A stretch of 49,699 bases of DNA from Euryarchaeota archaeon UBA495 (GTDB taxonomy: Archaea; Thermoplasmatota; Poseidoniia; Poseidoniales; Poseidoniaceae), in the NCBI GenBank assembly GCA_002496845.1, contig DALQ01000036.1:21501-71199 (forward strand), given 5' to 3'. A program made the position numbers and the translations under genes. The notes beneath the pieces are model-generated. The model had not been told where the DNA came from. It ran no database searches and saw nothing but the letters and a program-made list of their open reading frames with translations. Below are positions 41,850 to 49,699 of this stretch, piece after piece (position 1 is the first letter of the stretch; every line of letters starts with the position of its first letter).

Positions 41850-42359
41850 ATGGCGAGGCTTCTTGACGGGCGGTCGCGAGCACACACCGTGCAACCGTTT
41901 TCCGTTGAACCCGTGACCCTCATCGAAGAGGTGTTTCCCCATGACACCAACGCCTACGATACGCTGTTTGGCGGTCGGCTCTTGTCCCTCATGGACAAAG
42001 CAGGAGGCATCGCTTGTGCGAAGTTTGCTCACCGCGAATTCGTGACCATCTCGATCGACACCCTGACCTTCATCGCTCCTGCCCGCCAAGGGGACCTTCT
42101 CGAAGTGACCGGCCAAGTGGTGTTTACCTCCACCCACACGGCGTGCGTCAAGGTGACCGCACAATCGATGAGCAAATCCGACTGGGCACGGCGCCCCATC
42201 TGTGAAGGCTACTTTTTCTTCGTCGCCATCGATTCCATGATGCGACCCATTCCAATCCCACAAATGACCCCTGAAGGCGCAGAAGCAGAGAGGGAATGGG
42301 CCCATGCCGAAGAACTCCGTGCGAACATGCTTCGCAACAAAGCCGCGTCCAAGGCTTGA
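41850..42359 (+). CDS. Acyl-CoA thioesterase (hot-dog, YciA/BACH type)
   Basis: A 169-residue hot-dog protein that would hydrolyse acyl-CoA to free acid and CoA. The family core is clear: FPHDTNAYDTLFGGRLLSLMDKAG (shown in part: NAYDTLFGGRLLSLMD), with the conserved Asn and GG pair and the catalytic Asp in LMDKAG, followed by FVTISIDTLTFIAPARQGD and VTGQVVFTSTHTACVKV. These features match the acyl-CoA thioester hydrolase (PF03061-like) group. The C-terminal helix (EREWAHAEELRANML) is typical. It is not linked to the megasynthase but is on the opposite strand 10 kb away, and could act on acyl-CoA from the icmF/crotonase pathways. ATG 41850 begins the conserved domain; upstream extension would be antisense to the ThiI-like gene. 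Confidence 0.88.
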   Translation: MARLLDGRSRAHTVQPFSVEPVTLIEEVFPHDTNAYDTLFGGRLLSLMDKAGGIACAKFAHREFVTISIDTLTFIAPARQGDLLEVTGQVVFTSTHTACVKVTAQSMSKSDWARRPICEGYFFFVAIDSMMRPIPIPQMTPEGAEAEREWAHAEELRANMLRNKAASKA

Positions 42360-42383
42360 TGGGGAACACCTCGAGGCCCTGTC

Positions 42384-43406
42384 ATGCCGGTCCTCAACAT
42401 CGCCGCTGTGGCCACCGACGACCTCGCGCGTCTGATTGCCAAACCCAGCGACCAGCGCGACGTGCACACCTACGTCCACAAAGAATCGGGCGACGGTGGC
42501 GCACGGATCTTGTCGATCATTCGGCCCGCGAAGTACCCTGAACGCCTTCGCCCCCTCCTCAACGCCTTGTCCGCTGCACGTGTTGGTCTGATCGAGGTGG
42601 AAGCCGTCGACGCCACGCTTGGTGAAGCGCTCGTCGCCTTCGCCAGCGCGGGAATTGAGCGGGGTCTCGCCGTCATTCGACCAAAGGACGGAGGGTGGAT
42701 TGACGAGGACCAAGTCAAGGGCCTCTTCCAACAGGCAGGCCTTGGCGCGTGGACCTTTGAGGCCGAGGACGGCCCTCATCTGAGGGAACGCTTCTACGCC
42801 CTGATGGACGACCTGTCCGAGGAACTTGCAGAGGCATCGACACAGCCGTTGGTGATCCCTGTCGACCAACATTTCAACGTCCGTGGCATTGGCCTCGTGG
42901 CGATTGGCTACGTCCAGGCGGGAACCGTCAACCAACACGACGAGCTCCTTCTCCTCCCCGCCGAGGGAGGAGGGACGGCAAAGTCGCTTCAGGTGATGGA
43001 CGACGACGTCCCCACTGCGACCGCAGGCGACCGCGTTGGCCTGGCCTTGAGGAACGCTCAGGAAGCCCACCTCTCCGGAGGCACCCTCATCGTTCACCCT
43101 CCGCTGGACGACCCACGCACCGGCACGCACCGGCCACCGGCCATGCACCCGCATGCTCAATCCACGGTGCACCTGACGCCATCGCCCTTCCAGCGACGGA
43201 CCTTGCAAACCGGCGACGTGATTCACCTCTCGGTGGACCTTCAGTTCATTGTGGGTCGAGTTACCGCCGCGGAAGGCAACGTCCTCACGGTTGAATGGGA
43301 CCATCCTGCCCTGATTCGAGCGCATGCTCCGCCTCAAGCCGTGATCGCTCAGCTTGATTCGAAACCCCGCATCATTGGGTCCGGGCGACTCGAACGGCAA
43401 GCATAG
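42384..43406 (+). CDS. EF-Tu/SelB-like protein lacking the GTPase motifs
   Basis: A 340-residue protein. Residues about 150-240 form a translation-factor domain 2 (PLVIPVDQHFNVRGIGLVAI, GYVQAGTVNQHDELLLLP, then DVPTATAGDRVGLALRNAQE). A domain-3-like beta barrel follows up to the C terminus. The N-terminal 150 residues have no P-loop (GxxxxGK[ST]), no DxxG and no NKxD, although there is a region that could be a remnant of the G domain fold (RVGLIEVEAVDATLGEALVA). Archaea are known to have EF-1A-like paralogues without full GTPase motifs, often near SelB; the function is unknown. The start follows the thioesterase stop by 24 bases, so they may be co-transcribed. Confidence 0.7.
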   Translation: MPVLNIAAVATDDLARLIAKPSDQRDVHTYVHKESGDGGARILSIIRPAKYPERLRPLLNALSAARVGLIEVEAVDATLGEALVAFASAGIERGLAVIRPKDGGWIDEDQVKGLFQQAGLGAWTFEAEDGPHLRERFYALMDDLSEELAEASTQPLVIPVDQHFNVRGIGLVAIGYVQAGTVNQHDELLLLPAEGGGTAKSLQVMDDDVPTATAGDRVGLALRNAQEAHLSGGTLIVHPPLDDPRTGTHRPPAMHPHAQSTVHLTPSPFQRRTLQTGDVIHLSVDLQFIVGRVTAAEGNVLTVEWDHPALIRAHAPPQAVIAQLDSKPRIIGSGRLERQA

Positions 43407-43495
43407 TTCGGCGCTGGAAACCCTCCCCTGCAACCTTGCTGAGGGGCTGCAACGTTGAGGGAGGATTGATATCCCATTCCATCAAGTGCGCGAGG

Positions 43496-45193
43496 ATGGG
43501 AGAAATCGTGCCGGCATCTGCCGGCCCGATGCAGTTGGACCGCGAGGTCCTCGACGGGCTGCATCTGGCTGGGATGCGAGGGAAGGTGGCCGTTGAGGTC
43601 GACCCTTCGGCGCTGCTCATCCGAGCCAAGGAAGGCAAAACCACGACCCTTCCCCTTGCCTCCATCAGCACCTTCAACCATCACCAAACGCATCTGATGC
43701 CTCCATACAGCCACCTGTTTGGGATGATCCTCATCGGCATGGCAGGATGGACGATTGAACTGGTCGCCGTCCGAAACATGGTGATGGGCATCGGCTGCCT
43801 CCTTGTTGCGGCTTGGGCCTTGACCCGGCGACCGACCTTGACCATCGACTTGCACAACGGAGAGTGCCACGTCATCACAGGCGCGGACGGGAAACTCATG
43901 ATGCTCGCCTACCTGATGGGGCGGCTGATGGCGGGGGTGCCGCTGGCTGCCGCACGCGAAGGCTACGATGAATTCGTCCGACCCCGCTCGACCCCAGAGG
44001 CGTTGGTCGTTCCAGCACCGATTGCAGGCTTGCTTGAGGGTGAAACCGTGCCCCGATCCACGCCCGATGCTGCGGTCTTGGCGGAGTTCTTTGACGACGA
44101 CCTTGTGGCCCCCAGCAACCTTTCCCCGGCTGCACCTGCGGTGAACATCACCATCGAGGACCGCCGTTCACCCATGCCGTCCGACGCCTACCTTGCACCC
44201 GTACCGATGTCAACGCTGGCCCTTCCGGTGCAAGACGGATTGCACGCTCGTGCACAACGCAACATGATGGAACAGCGCGAAGCGCTTCCAAGCCCTTCGC
44301 AGGACGCCATCAACCCGCGAACGCCCGTGGACAGGGATGAAGCCCAACAAGCACGTGACGAAGCCAGTTCGCCCTTTGCGGTGACCGGAAACGGGTGGCA
44401 AGCCATCCCCCAGGACACACGCGCGCTCCCTGCGCCTCGAGTGGAAGCCTCCTTGCCCGCGTTCGATCCGGGCCAGGAACCGTACCTGCCAAGCTTCGTG
44501 GGCCCAACTGGACACTCAAGGCCGATGCCTTCGCCGGAACCAGCACCCCACTTCCCGGTGGTTGGTCTGCATGAGGCTCCCGCCGCCGCCCCCCTGATGG
44601 AGCCCGAACCAGAACCCGCACCACAACCCGTGCGCGGCATCGTCGGCACCGCCCGACGGCATGCCAACGATCCAACAACGGCCCCCGCCGGTCAGCCTGT
44701 GAACCTGCAACCCAAACATGGCACTACGGCCCCACGCCACCTGATTCCCCGTCAACGAACGCAGAGCGTTCGCACGCGCCGACGCGCGCTTGGCGGCCTG
44801 TTTGATGCGGCCCTTCGCCCGCAACCGCCTTCCCCACAGGAACAGGAATACGCCGCGATGTACGGCGACGGGGACGGAGCAGCCGTTGCTGCGGAAGACG
44901 TCGAGCCCATGAGCACATGGCAACGGACCCGCCTGCGCTCCGATTCAACGTCACAAGCCATCGTCGACGATCATGTCCGGGTCCACGCAGGATCAAGCGG
45001 TGGCGAACGTGGGGATGATGCGATGCGAGAACTGCTCAACCACATCTCAGCACCTGCTTTGCCCGCGTCTGAAGAAACCTTGAGCGGAGACCGGCAAGGA
45101 CAGATTTCCTCATCGTTCAGCGACATGATCGAGGTCGGAACCGAGGCAGGACAACCCCGTCCCTACTTTGACCTTGAACGGATGGACCAGTGA
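43496..45193 (+). CDS. Membrane protein with two helices and long disordered tail, unknown function
   Basis: A 565-residue protein. Residues about 1-75 are a soluble beta-rich segment (VAVEVDPSALLIRAKEG, TTLPLASISTF). Two membrane helices follow (HLFGMILIGMAGWTIEL and MVMGIGCLLVAAWAL), then a short segment reading PTLTIDLHNGECHVITGADG. This half looks like a PH-like fold around a membrane hairpin. From about residue 165 to the end the protein is rich in Pro, Ala, Glu and Gln with no domain, suggesting a long flexible cytoplasmic tail. No catalytic motif is seen. ATG 43496 is favoured; TTG codons at 43436 and 43466 would lengthen it. Its stop abuts the stop of the convergent PfkB gene with no space. 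Confidence 0.65.
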   Translation: MGEIVPASAGPMQLDREVLDGLHLAGMRGKVAVEVDPSALLIRAKEGKTTTLPLASISTFNHHQTHLMPPYSHLFGMILIGMAGWTIELVAVRNMVMGIGCLLVAAWALTRRPTLTIDLHNGECHVITGADGKLMMLAYLMGRLMAGVPLAAAREGYDEFVRPRSTPEALVVPAPIAGLLEGETVPRSTPDAAVLAEFFDDDLVAPSNLSPAAPAVNITIEDRRSPMPSDAYLAPVPMSTLALPVQDGLHARAQRNMMEQREALPSPSQDAINPRTPVDRDEAQQARDEASSPFAVTGNGWQAIPQDTRALPAPRVEASLPAFDPGQEPYLPSFVGPTGHSRPMPSPEPAPHFPVVGLHEAPAAAPLMEPEPEPAPQPVRGIVGTARRHANDPTTAPAGQPVNLQPKHGTTAPRHLIPRQRTQSVRTRRRALGGLFDAALRPQPPSPQEQEYAAMYGDGDGAAVAAEDVEPMSTWQRTRLRSDSTSQAIVDDHVRVHAGSSGGERGDDAMRELLNHISAPALPASEETLSGDRQGQISSSFSDMIEVGTEAGQPRPYFDLERMDQ

Positions 45194-46102
45194 TCATCGG
45201 GTCAAGGCCTGAAGCGCCTGCAACCGTTCAGCCCGGTCGCTTTGTTCCATGGCCACCAAGCCTGTGACGCCAAGGCCCTGGAGCGTGTAGCTTGCGACCA
45301 CGGCCGCATGTTCGAGACCGATACGAAGTTCATCGCGACCGACTGGGCCGTCCCCTTTGGAGAGATGAGCGGCCAAGGTCCCGGCAAAGCTGTCGCCACA
45401 TCCAGTGGGGTCCACGAGCCCAGGCGATGGAACGGATGGGACATGCAGCAAGCCGCTTGGATGCAAGGCAAGAACGCCATGTTCACCGCGCTTGACCACA
45501 AGGATTGAACCGGGTTGAAGTTCGCTGTGCAGCCATTGCGCTGCACGAACAAGGTTGGCGTCGTCGGCCAGCATTCGAACTTCTCCGTCGTTGAGGACCA
45601 CCAAATCGACGCGGTTGAGCACGTCGATAAGGAGGGGGCGAGCGATGTCGATCCAGAGGTTCATCGAATCGAGCATGCGCAAGCGGGTTGGCGTGCATTG
45701 GTCCAAGACCTTCGCTTGAAGGGCTGGATGAAGATTGGCACAAAACAGAACCTTGGGGGACGTCCATGCATCGGGCACTTCGGGATCAAAGGCTTCGAAC
45801 ACGTTGAGTTCTGTGTTCAGGGTCGAGGCTTCGCCCATCGCACCGCTGTACGTGCCCTCCCAGTGGAAGGTGCGCCCCTCTGCGGTCACCAAACCGTCCA
45901 GGTGCAAGCCACTCGTGGTGAGGAGTTGACGGTCTTCTTCACGGAAGTCATCGCCGACCACGCCAACCAGGCCGCACGAGGCGCTGCATGCCGATGCGGC
46001 AAGCCCTGCATAGGTCGCTGAACCACCGAGGAGGCGTTCGCCTTTGGCGGCAGGTGTTTCGATTGAATCGTACGCAAGGCTCCCGACCACGACGACGTCC
46101 AT
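45194..46102 (-). CDS. PfkB/ribokinase-family sugar kinase
   Basis: A 302-residue carbohydrate or nucleoside kinase. Family signatures are the N-terminal strand VVVVGSLAYDS, the first motif GGSATYAGLAAS, and the second motif DPTGCGDSFAGTLAAH with the catalytic Asp of GCGDSF. The lid region includes FHWEGTYSGAMGEASTLN, but the specificity pattern does not tell me which sugar or nucleoside. Members include ribokinase, adenosine kinase and ADP- or ATP-dependent sugar kinases. ATG 46102 fits the usual short N terminus; a GTG at 46141 would overlap the glpX stop and add 13 residues, so coupled translation is possible. It is downstream of glpX, which suggests hexose-phosphate metabolism. Confidence 0.88.
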   Translation of the reverse strand: MDVVVVGSLAYDSIETPAAKGERLLGGSATYAGLAASACSASCGLVGVVGDDFREEDRQLLTTSGLHLDGLVTAEGRTFHWEGTYSGAMGEASTLNTELNVFEAFDPEVPDAWTSPKVLFCANLHPALQAKVLDQCTPTRLRMLDSMNLWIDIARPLLIDVLNRVDLVVLNDGEVRMLADDANLVRAAQWLHSELQPGSILVVKRGEHGVLALHPSGLLHVPSVPSPGLVDPTGCGDSFAGTLAAHLSKGDGPVGRDELRIGLEHAAVVASYTLQGLGVTGLVAMEQSDRAERLQALQALTR

Positions 46103-46137
46103 GCCCACCGGCACACCTCCCGAATCAAGAACCCTTG

Positions 46138-47088
46138 TCACCGGCGTCGCTCGGTCACGATGGACCGGCGTGTGCCTGACGCAACGTCGATCACTTCGCT
46201 GCTGGTGATCGAGCGACCCTCATCGAACACAACACCCGGGAGGTAGCCGTCGCAGACACCGGCGGCGATGAAGACCGCATCTTTCGAGGTGCAGAGGTCT
46301 TCGGCTTCCCAACGACGGTCAAGGTCGTCGCCGACCATGGTCGCCGCCCGAGCGGCTTCCTCGTCGTTTCGAAGAACAAGGCGGCCTTGGAACACCCCGC
46401 CAAGACCACGGAGGGCGGTGGCGGTGATGACGCCTTCAGGGGCGGCACCAATGCCCAGGAGCAGGTCGAAGGGACCGTCGTCACGGGCCGCCCAAATGGC
46501 GGCGCTGATGTCACCGTCAGGCATCAGTTCGAGTTGCGCGCCTGCATCCCGAACGTCCCTGATGAGGTCGGCGTGTCGCTCGCGGTCCAGCGCCACGACG
46601 CGGACGTCAGCGACCTCGCGGTCCAGCGCGTGGGCTGCTTGCTCCAAATTCCAAGCCACGTCGCCGTCGAGGTCCACGTGACCCGCGAGGGCGGGGCCTG
46701 CGGCGATTTTGTCCATGTAGCAATCCGGTGCATGCAAAAGCGCCCCACGAGGCGCAGCGGCAAGCACGGCAATCGAGTTAGGCAGGTTGTCAGCACAGTT
46801 GTTGGTGCACTCCAACGGGTCGACGGCAATGTCGAGTTGCACGGCGCCTTCCCGCCCGATTTCTCCACCGATCGGTTCTCCGATGTAGAGCATTGGAGCG
46901 TCGTCGCGTTCACCCTCGCCGATGGCCACTCGGCCATCAAACGGAGCGTGGTCAAACGAGCGTCGCATCGCTTCAACGGCGGCCCCGTCGGCAGCGTCCT
47001 TGTCTCCAAGACCACGCCATTCTGCGCTGGCCAAGGCCGCCATGTCGACGGCTTCGAGCAGGTGGGGCCAGACGTCACCGACGCGCAT
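46138..47088 (-). CDS. glpX: Fructose-1,6-bisphosphatase class II (GlpX)
   Basis: A 316-residue metal-dependent phosphatase that hydrolyses fructose-1,6-bisphosphate in gluconeogenesis. GlpX-family motifs are RVAIGEGERDDAPMLYIGE (metal and phosphate ligands), VDPLE(C)TN, and later LLLGIGAAPEGVITATALRGLGG, and FIAAGVCDG with the Asp of SITSSEVIDVASGTRR at the end. The motif VDPLEGTN is here VDPLECTN, a Gly-to-Cys change at a residue close to the metal site, which is unusual. Length is slightly under the bacterial 330. Archaea mostly use the type V FBPase/aldolase, so this is probably a bacterial acquisition. ATG 47088 sets the conserved N terminus; the moaC stop lies 44 bases upstream. Confidence 0.93.
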   Translation of the reverse strand: MRVGDVWPHLLEAVDMAALASAEWRGLGDKDAADGAAVEAMRRSFDHAPFDGRVAIGEGERDDAPMLYIGEPIGGEIGREGAVQLDIAVDPLECTNNCADNLPNSIAVLAAAPRGALLHAPDCYMDKIAAGPALAGHVDLDGDVAWNLEQAAHALDREVADVRVVALDRERHADLIRDVRDAGAQLELMPDGDISAAIWAARDDGPFDLLLGIGAAPEGVITATALRGLGGVFQGRLVLRNDEEAARAATMVGDDLDRRWEAEDLCTSKDAVFIAAGVCDGYLPGVVFDEGRSITSSEVIDVASGTRRSIVTERRR

Positions 47089-47132
47089 GGTCCGCGAATG
47101 AAGGACGGGTGATGAACACACCGGAACAGGAC

Positions 47133-47606
47133 TCAGGGGTTCGCCTTGTGCTTCTCCACGACGCGGAGACCGTCAATTCGGGCCACTGGGTACTGCCCAG
47201 CCTCGTCCTTTTCCATTGATTTGACCATGTCAAAAGCGCAAAGAAGGCCTGCGCTGACCCCAGCCAAGGCTTCCATCTCAATCCCAGTTCGGTAATGGGC
47301 ACCGACCTCCACCTCGCAGCCAAGGCGGTCGCCTTCGACGTGCCAACGCACCTTGCATGATTCGATGGGCACTGGATGGCAATGAGGAATCAAGCGAGGC
47401 GTCTCTTTGACCGCCTGGATGGCCGCGATCGTCGAAGCTTCGCGGACGTCCCCCTTTGGAACGCCACCCGCGACGATGGCTGCGAGGGTTTCTGGACGAA
47501 GGGTCACCCATCCTTCGGCCACCGCACGGCGAGCTACAGCCGGCTTTCGGCCAATGTCCACGATGCCTTCAATTTCAACCGAGTCCGGCTTTCCACGTGG
47601 CTCCAT
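47133..47606 (-). CDS. moaC: Cyclic pyranopterin monophosphate synthase (MoaC)
   Basis: A 157-residue enzyme of molybdenum cofactor synthesis. It converts 3',8-cyclo-7,8-dihydro-GTP to cyclic pyranopterin monophosphate after MoaA. The active-site blocks are LIPHCHPVPIESCKV, TGIEMEALAGVSAGLL and the DMVKSMEKDE motif with the catalytic Lys and Glu. All are intact and the length is standard (about 155-160). The gene overlaps the end of moaE by 32 bases, which implies translation in a moaE-moaC order. The overlap is unusually long, but both reading frames are clearly real. Neighbouring moaE confirms the assignment. Confidence 0.97.
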   Translation of the reverse strand: MEPRGKPDSVEIEGIVDIGRKPAVARRAVAEGWVTLRPETLAAIVAGGVPKGDVREASTIAAIQAVKETPRLIPHCHPVPIESCKVRWHVEGDRLGCEVEVGAHYRTGIEMEALAGVSAGLLCAFDMVKSMEKDEAGQYPVARIDGLRVVEKHKANP

Positions 47607-48015
47607 GATCGGTCACCTCTTTCTTCCACAGGGGGGCCTGCTGCTTGAGTTCATCGATGAGCCAACGGCAGGCGTCGAAGGCCGGTCCGCGGTGCGCAGC
47701 ACCCACGTGGATCGCGACAATCGGCTCTTCGGGCTCCACGCTTCCAATGCGGTGTGCGATGGCCACAGCCCTGAGACCGTGGGCCGTTCCAGCCTCGTTC
47801 GCAAGCCTGTGCAGCACCTTCGGCAGTTCTTCTTTCCAAGCATCGAATTCCAACCGGAGCACGTTGGCATCGCCTTCTGTGCCTCGGGTGAGACCGACGA
47901 AACTGACGACGGCCCCCGCGCCATCAACCGGCATGCGTTTCAACAAGGCATCTGGATCAAGCCGCCCATCCGGAGTGTCCACAATCACCTCAAAGGGTGA
48001 GACGGTGGTGGACAT
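47575..48015 (-). CDS. moaE: Molybdopterin synthase catalytic subunit (MoaE)
   Basis: A 146-residue large subunit of molybdopterin synthase. With thiocarboxylated MoaD it inserts two sulfurs into precursor Z. Family motifs are GAVVSFVGLTRGTEGD near residue 34-49, LEFDAWKEELPKVL, VAIAHRIGSVEPEEP and the C-terminal active-site APLWKKEVT with the catalytic lysine pair. The overlap with moaC is 32 bases. The ATG at 48015 overlaps, on the opposite strand, a plus-strand ATG at 48014 that is in frame with the flavoprotein, so their leaders are back-to-back. MoaA, MoaD and MoeA are not in the window. Confidence 0.96.
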   Translation of the reverse strand: MSTTVSPFEVIVDTPDGRLDPDALLKRMPVDGAGAVVSFVGLTRGTEGDANVLRLEFDAWKEELPKVLHRLANEAGTAHGLRAVAIAHRIGSVEPEEPIVAIHVGAAHRGPAFDACRWLIDELKQQAPLWKKEVTDHGATWKAGLG

Positions 48016-48067
48016 GGATGATGCTCACACAGCGCATCCTTCAAACCCTCCGCGCCGATGTCCGTCC

Positions 48068-49330
48068 ATGGACGGCGAGGGTCCTGTTGTTGTGATGGGC
48101 GCCGGGCTCTCGGGGCTCGCTGCCGCCACGCTGCTGGCTCGTGCGGGCCGAGAGGTCCACGTCCACGACATCCGTGCGGACTCTGGAGCGCGGTTCGATG
48201 GGGACTTCCAAGCGCTGGAAAACTGGAGCATGGACGAGGATTTCTTCGATCAGTTGGAATCATGGGGATTCGACTCCACGGCCTTTCACTCGACCTCCTT
48301 CTCCGTCGTGGATCTTATCCATCCCGATGACGAAGTCACGCAAGCAAAAACCGACGGCGTGGCCTACCGCATCGTTGAGCGGGGCATGTCGGACCACACC
48401 ATCGATCAAGCCTTCAAGCGAATGGCCATTGAAGCAGGGGCCACGCTCCACTACAAATCTCGCATCAACCAAAAAGACGCGGACATCGTAGCATGCGGCC
48501 CCAAGGACACGTCCGCGCTCGCCCTCGGAGAGATTTTCCGCACCAGTCACCCCAACCACATCGCGTTTCAGTTGAACGACAAACTCGCCCCAGGCGCGTA
48601 CAGCTACCTGATCATCATCGATGGCATCGGACTCATTTGCACCTGCTTGTGGCGCAAGCAAAAGAAGAGCGAACGCTTCCTGAACGAATGCATCGCGACC
48701 TACAGGCGGCTCTATCCCGACATTGACATGGAACCCATCAAGCGCGTTGGAGGCAAAGGCGATTTCACCCTCAACGGGCATTACACCGTTCCTGAAACAG
48801 GCCAGCATTTCGTTGGAGAGTCAGGTGGACTTCAGGACTTCATGTGGGGCTTCGGCATGCGCATGGCCGTCTGGTCCGGCGTGCTGGCCGCTCAGGACAT
48901 CCTCGGTGGACCGTCCTACGACAAAGAAGTCCGCCGCCATCTGCTCCCTTACGTCCAAACCAGCGTGGCCAACAGATGGCTGATGAACCGCGTAGGAGAC
49001 CGGATGTTCAAGCGCATGTGCCGCCGTTGGATGCGCGATCAGGCACGTTCCGGTGACGGACTCCGATGGATTGGCCGACTGTTCCGACCAAGTTTCACCA
49101 AGCGCCTCGTGTTCGCCTTGACCTCCCCGTTCATGCTGGAACGAGGCAAGGGGCCGACCAAACCGAAACGCTTGCCGTTCCGCGCGGCCAAGTCTCGTGA
49201 CATGTGGGAACAGAGCGAGGCGGCCCTCGAGGTGAAAGCCCAGTGGGAGGTAGCACGCCGTGGCGGTGGCCACACCTCCTTCGAGAGCAGGGACGGCGAA
49301 GCCCACGAGACCGAGGCGACGTTGGCGTAA
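48068..49330 (+). CDS. FAD-dependent geranylgeranyl-reductase-like oxidoreductase
   Basis: A 420-residue flavoprotein. The FAD-binding Rossmann motif is VVVMGAGLSGLAAATLLARAG at the extreme N terminus (cited in part: VMGAGLSGLAAATLL), with VHVHDIRADSGARF following. The C-terminal FAD motif region reads FVGESGGLQDFMWGFGMRMA then VWSGVLAAQDI, which parallels the GDAAG...GxGIxxAxxSG block of digeranylgeranylglycerophospholipid reductase and FixC relatives. A likely substrate cavity motif precedes it (GAYSYLIIIDGIG). If a true GGR, it would saturate isoprenoid lipid chains. Other FixC-like functions are possible. ATG 48068 is chosen because the glycine motif is only eight residues later; ATG 48014 would overlap moaE's leader. 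Confidence 0.78.
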   Translation: MDGEGPVVVMGAGLSGLAAATLLARAGREVHVHDIRADSGARFDGDFQALENWSMDEDFFDQLESWGFDSTAFHSTSFSVVDLIHPDDEVTQAKTDGVAYRIVERGMSDHTIDQAFKRMAIEAGATLHYKSRINQKDADIVACGPKDTSALALGEIFRTSHPNHIAFQLNDKLAPGAYSYLIIIDGIGLICTCLWRKQKKSERFLNECIATYRRLYPDIDMEPIKRVGGKGDFTLNGHYTVPETGQHFVGESGGLQDFMWGFGMRMAVWSGVLAAQDILGGPSYDKEVRRHLLPYVQTSVANRWLMNRVGDRMFKRMCRRWMRDQARSGDGLRWIGRLFRPSFTKRLVFALTSPFMLERGKGPTKPKRLPFRAAKSRDMWEQSEAALEVKAQWEVARRGGGHTSFESRDGEAHETEATLA

Positions 49331-49373
49331 GACGCTGCGATTGCTTCATTACCGCTCTTCCATTGGACGGGTC

Positions 49374-49699
49374 ATGTCCGACCTCTACGGCCTGACCTTC
49401 GAAGCAATGCCCAACAACCTCGTCAATTACGGGACCACCGACAACGGCATCGCCGTCATCGAACTCGCCTCCGATTCCGGCGGCGAGCCCTTGCAGGGTG
49501 ACGCCACGGCGGTCAACACCTACACCCACGGCATGTTCCGTGACTTCGACGACGCCATCATCCGCGCCCGCTTTGACGACAAGGTCACGGCCATCGTCAT
49601 CATCGGGGCCGGTGAGAAGTTCTTCTCGGCCGGTGCCTCCATCAAGATGCTCAACAGCGTCTCGCCCGGTTTCAAGTACAACTTCTGCCTTCACGCCAA
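49374..49699 (+). CDS. Enoyl-CoA hydratase/isomerase family protein, N-terminal fragment (3' end outside window)
   Basis: The last 326 bases encode the first 108 residues of a crotonase-fold protein. The oxyanion-hole region reads VTAIVIIGAGEKFFSAGASIKML, of which GEKFFSAGASIKML matches the crotonase signature (GxxxFSAGADIKxM), with Ala-Ser in place of the usual Ala-Asp. The preceding helix (THGMFRDFDDAIIRARFDDK) is also typical. The start follows the flavoprotein stop by 43 bases. It may hydrate enoyl-CoA in beta-oxidation; the catalytic glutamates are beyond the window end. It is cut only by the window edge. Confidence 0.88.
   Translation, partial: MSDLYGLTFEAMPNNLVNYGTTDNGIAVIELASDSGGEPLQGDATAVNTYTHGMFRDFDDAIIRARFDDKVTAIVIIGAGEKFFSAGASIKMLNSVSPGFKYNFCLHA

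Overview
The window looks like a 49.7 kb piece of a GC-rich archaeal genome, most likely a marine Group II euryarchaeon (Candidatus Poseidoniales) or a close Thermoplasmatota relative. The archaeal core is unambiguous: a PCNA sliding clamp, transcription factor S, Nop5 and fibrillarin of the C/D-box sRNP, and a standalone ThiI-type PP-loop protein. The lineage is inferred from gene content: many large secreted, single-span, Asp-rich proteins, short gaps, and bacterial-type genes mixed into archaeal operons. There is no rRNA here to prove it.

Layout. 1-5.9 kb (+): 3' end of a fused isobutyryl-CoA mutase (IcmF), an AAA ATPase, a PPP-type phosphoesterase, a small ORF, a LysE exporter, a flavoprotein with a cysteine-rich tail and a small membrane protein. 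5.9-8.5 kb (-): nop5-flpA-fpg. 8.6-14.1 kb: TFS (+), a coiled-coil membrane protein and PCNA (-), a glycosyltransferase and a small membrane protein (+), and an ABC exporter (-). 14.1-21.4 kb (+): an 1861-residue subtilase with 15 calcium-binding-type repeats and an M28 peptidase lipoprotein, with a tRNA-Gly(UCC) on the minus strand between them. 21.4-41.8 kb (-): one uninterrupted minus-strand run: ThiI-like protein, a 1946-residue surface protein, an unknown protein, a divergent TBP-like protein, a TatD-like hydrolase, a secreted Ig-like protein, then FabI, a 2933-residue KS-AT-KS-ACP3-KR-DH megasynthase and its phosphopantetheinyl transferase. 41.8-45.2 kb (+): acyl-CoA thioesterase, an EF-Tu-like protein without a GTPase domain, and a membrane protein with a long disordered tail. 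45.2-48.0 kb (-): moaE, moaC, glpX and a PfkB kinase. 48.1-49.7 kb (+): a geranylgeranyl-reductase-like flavoprotein and the start of a crotonase.

The most striking system is fabI-megasynthase-PPTase at 21.4-31.8 kb. It encodes every activity for an iterative, fully reducing acyl-chain synthase: two ketosynthases, malonyl-type acyltransferase, carriers, ketoreductase, dehydratase, a trans-acting enoyl reductase and the carrier-activating enzyme. This is in an archaeon, a domain whose membrane lipids are isoprenoid. All three carrier domains have threonine where the phosphopantetheine serine is expected, and a fourth, carrier-like domain between AT and KS2 has aspartate there. The last two genes overlap as TGATG, so enzyme and activator should be co-translated.

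No gene-free stretch exceeds 300 bases. The longest gaps (about 70-115 bases) lie around the tRNA, upstream of PCNA, upstream of fabI, and between the ThiI-like gene and the giant surface-protein gene.
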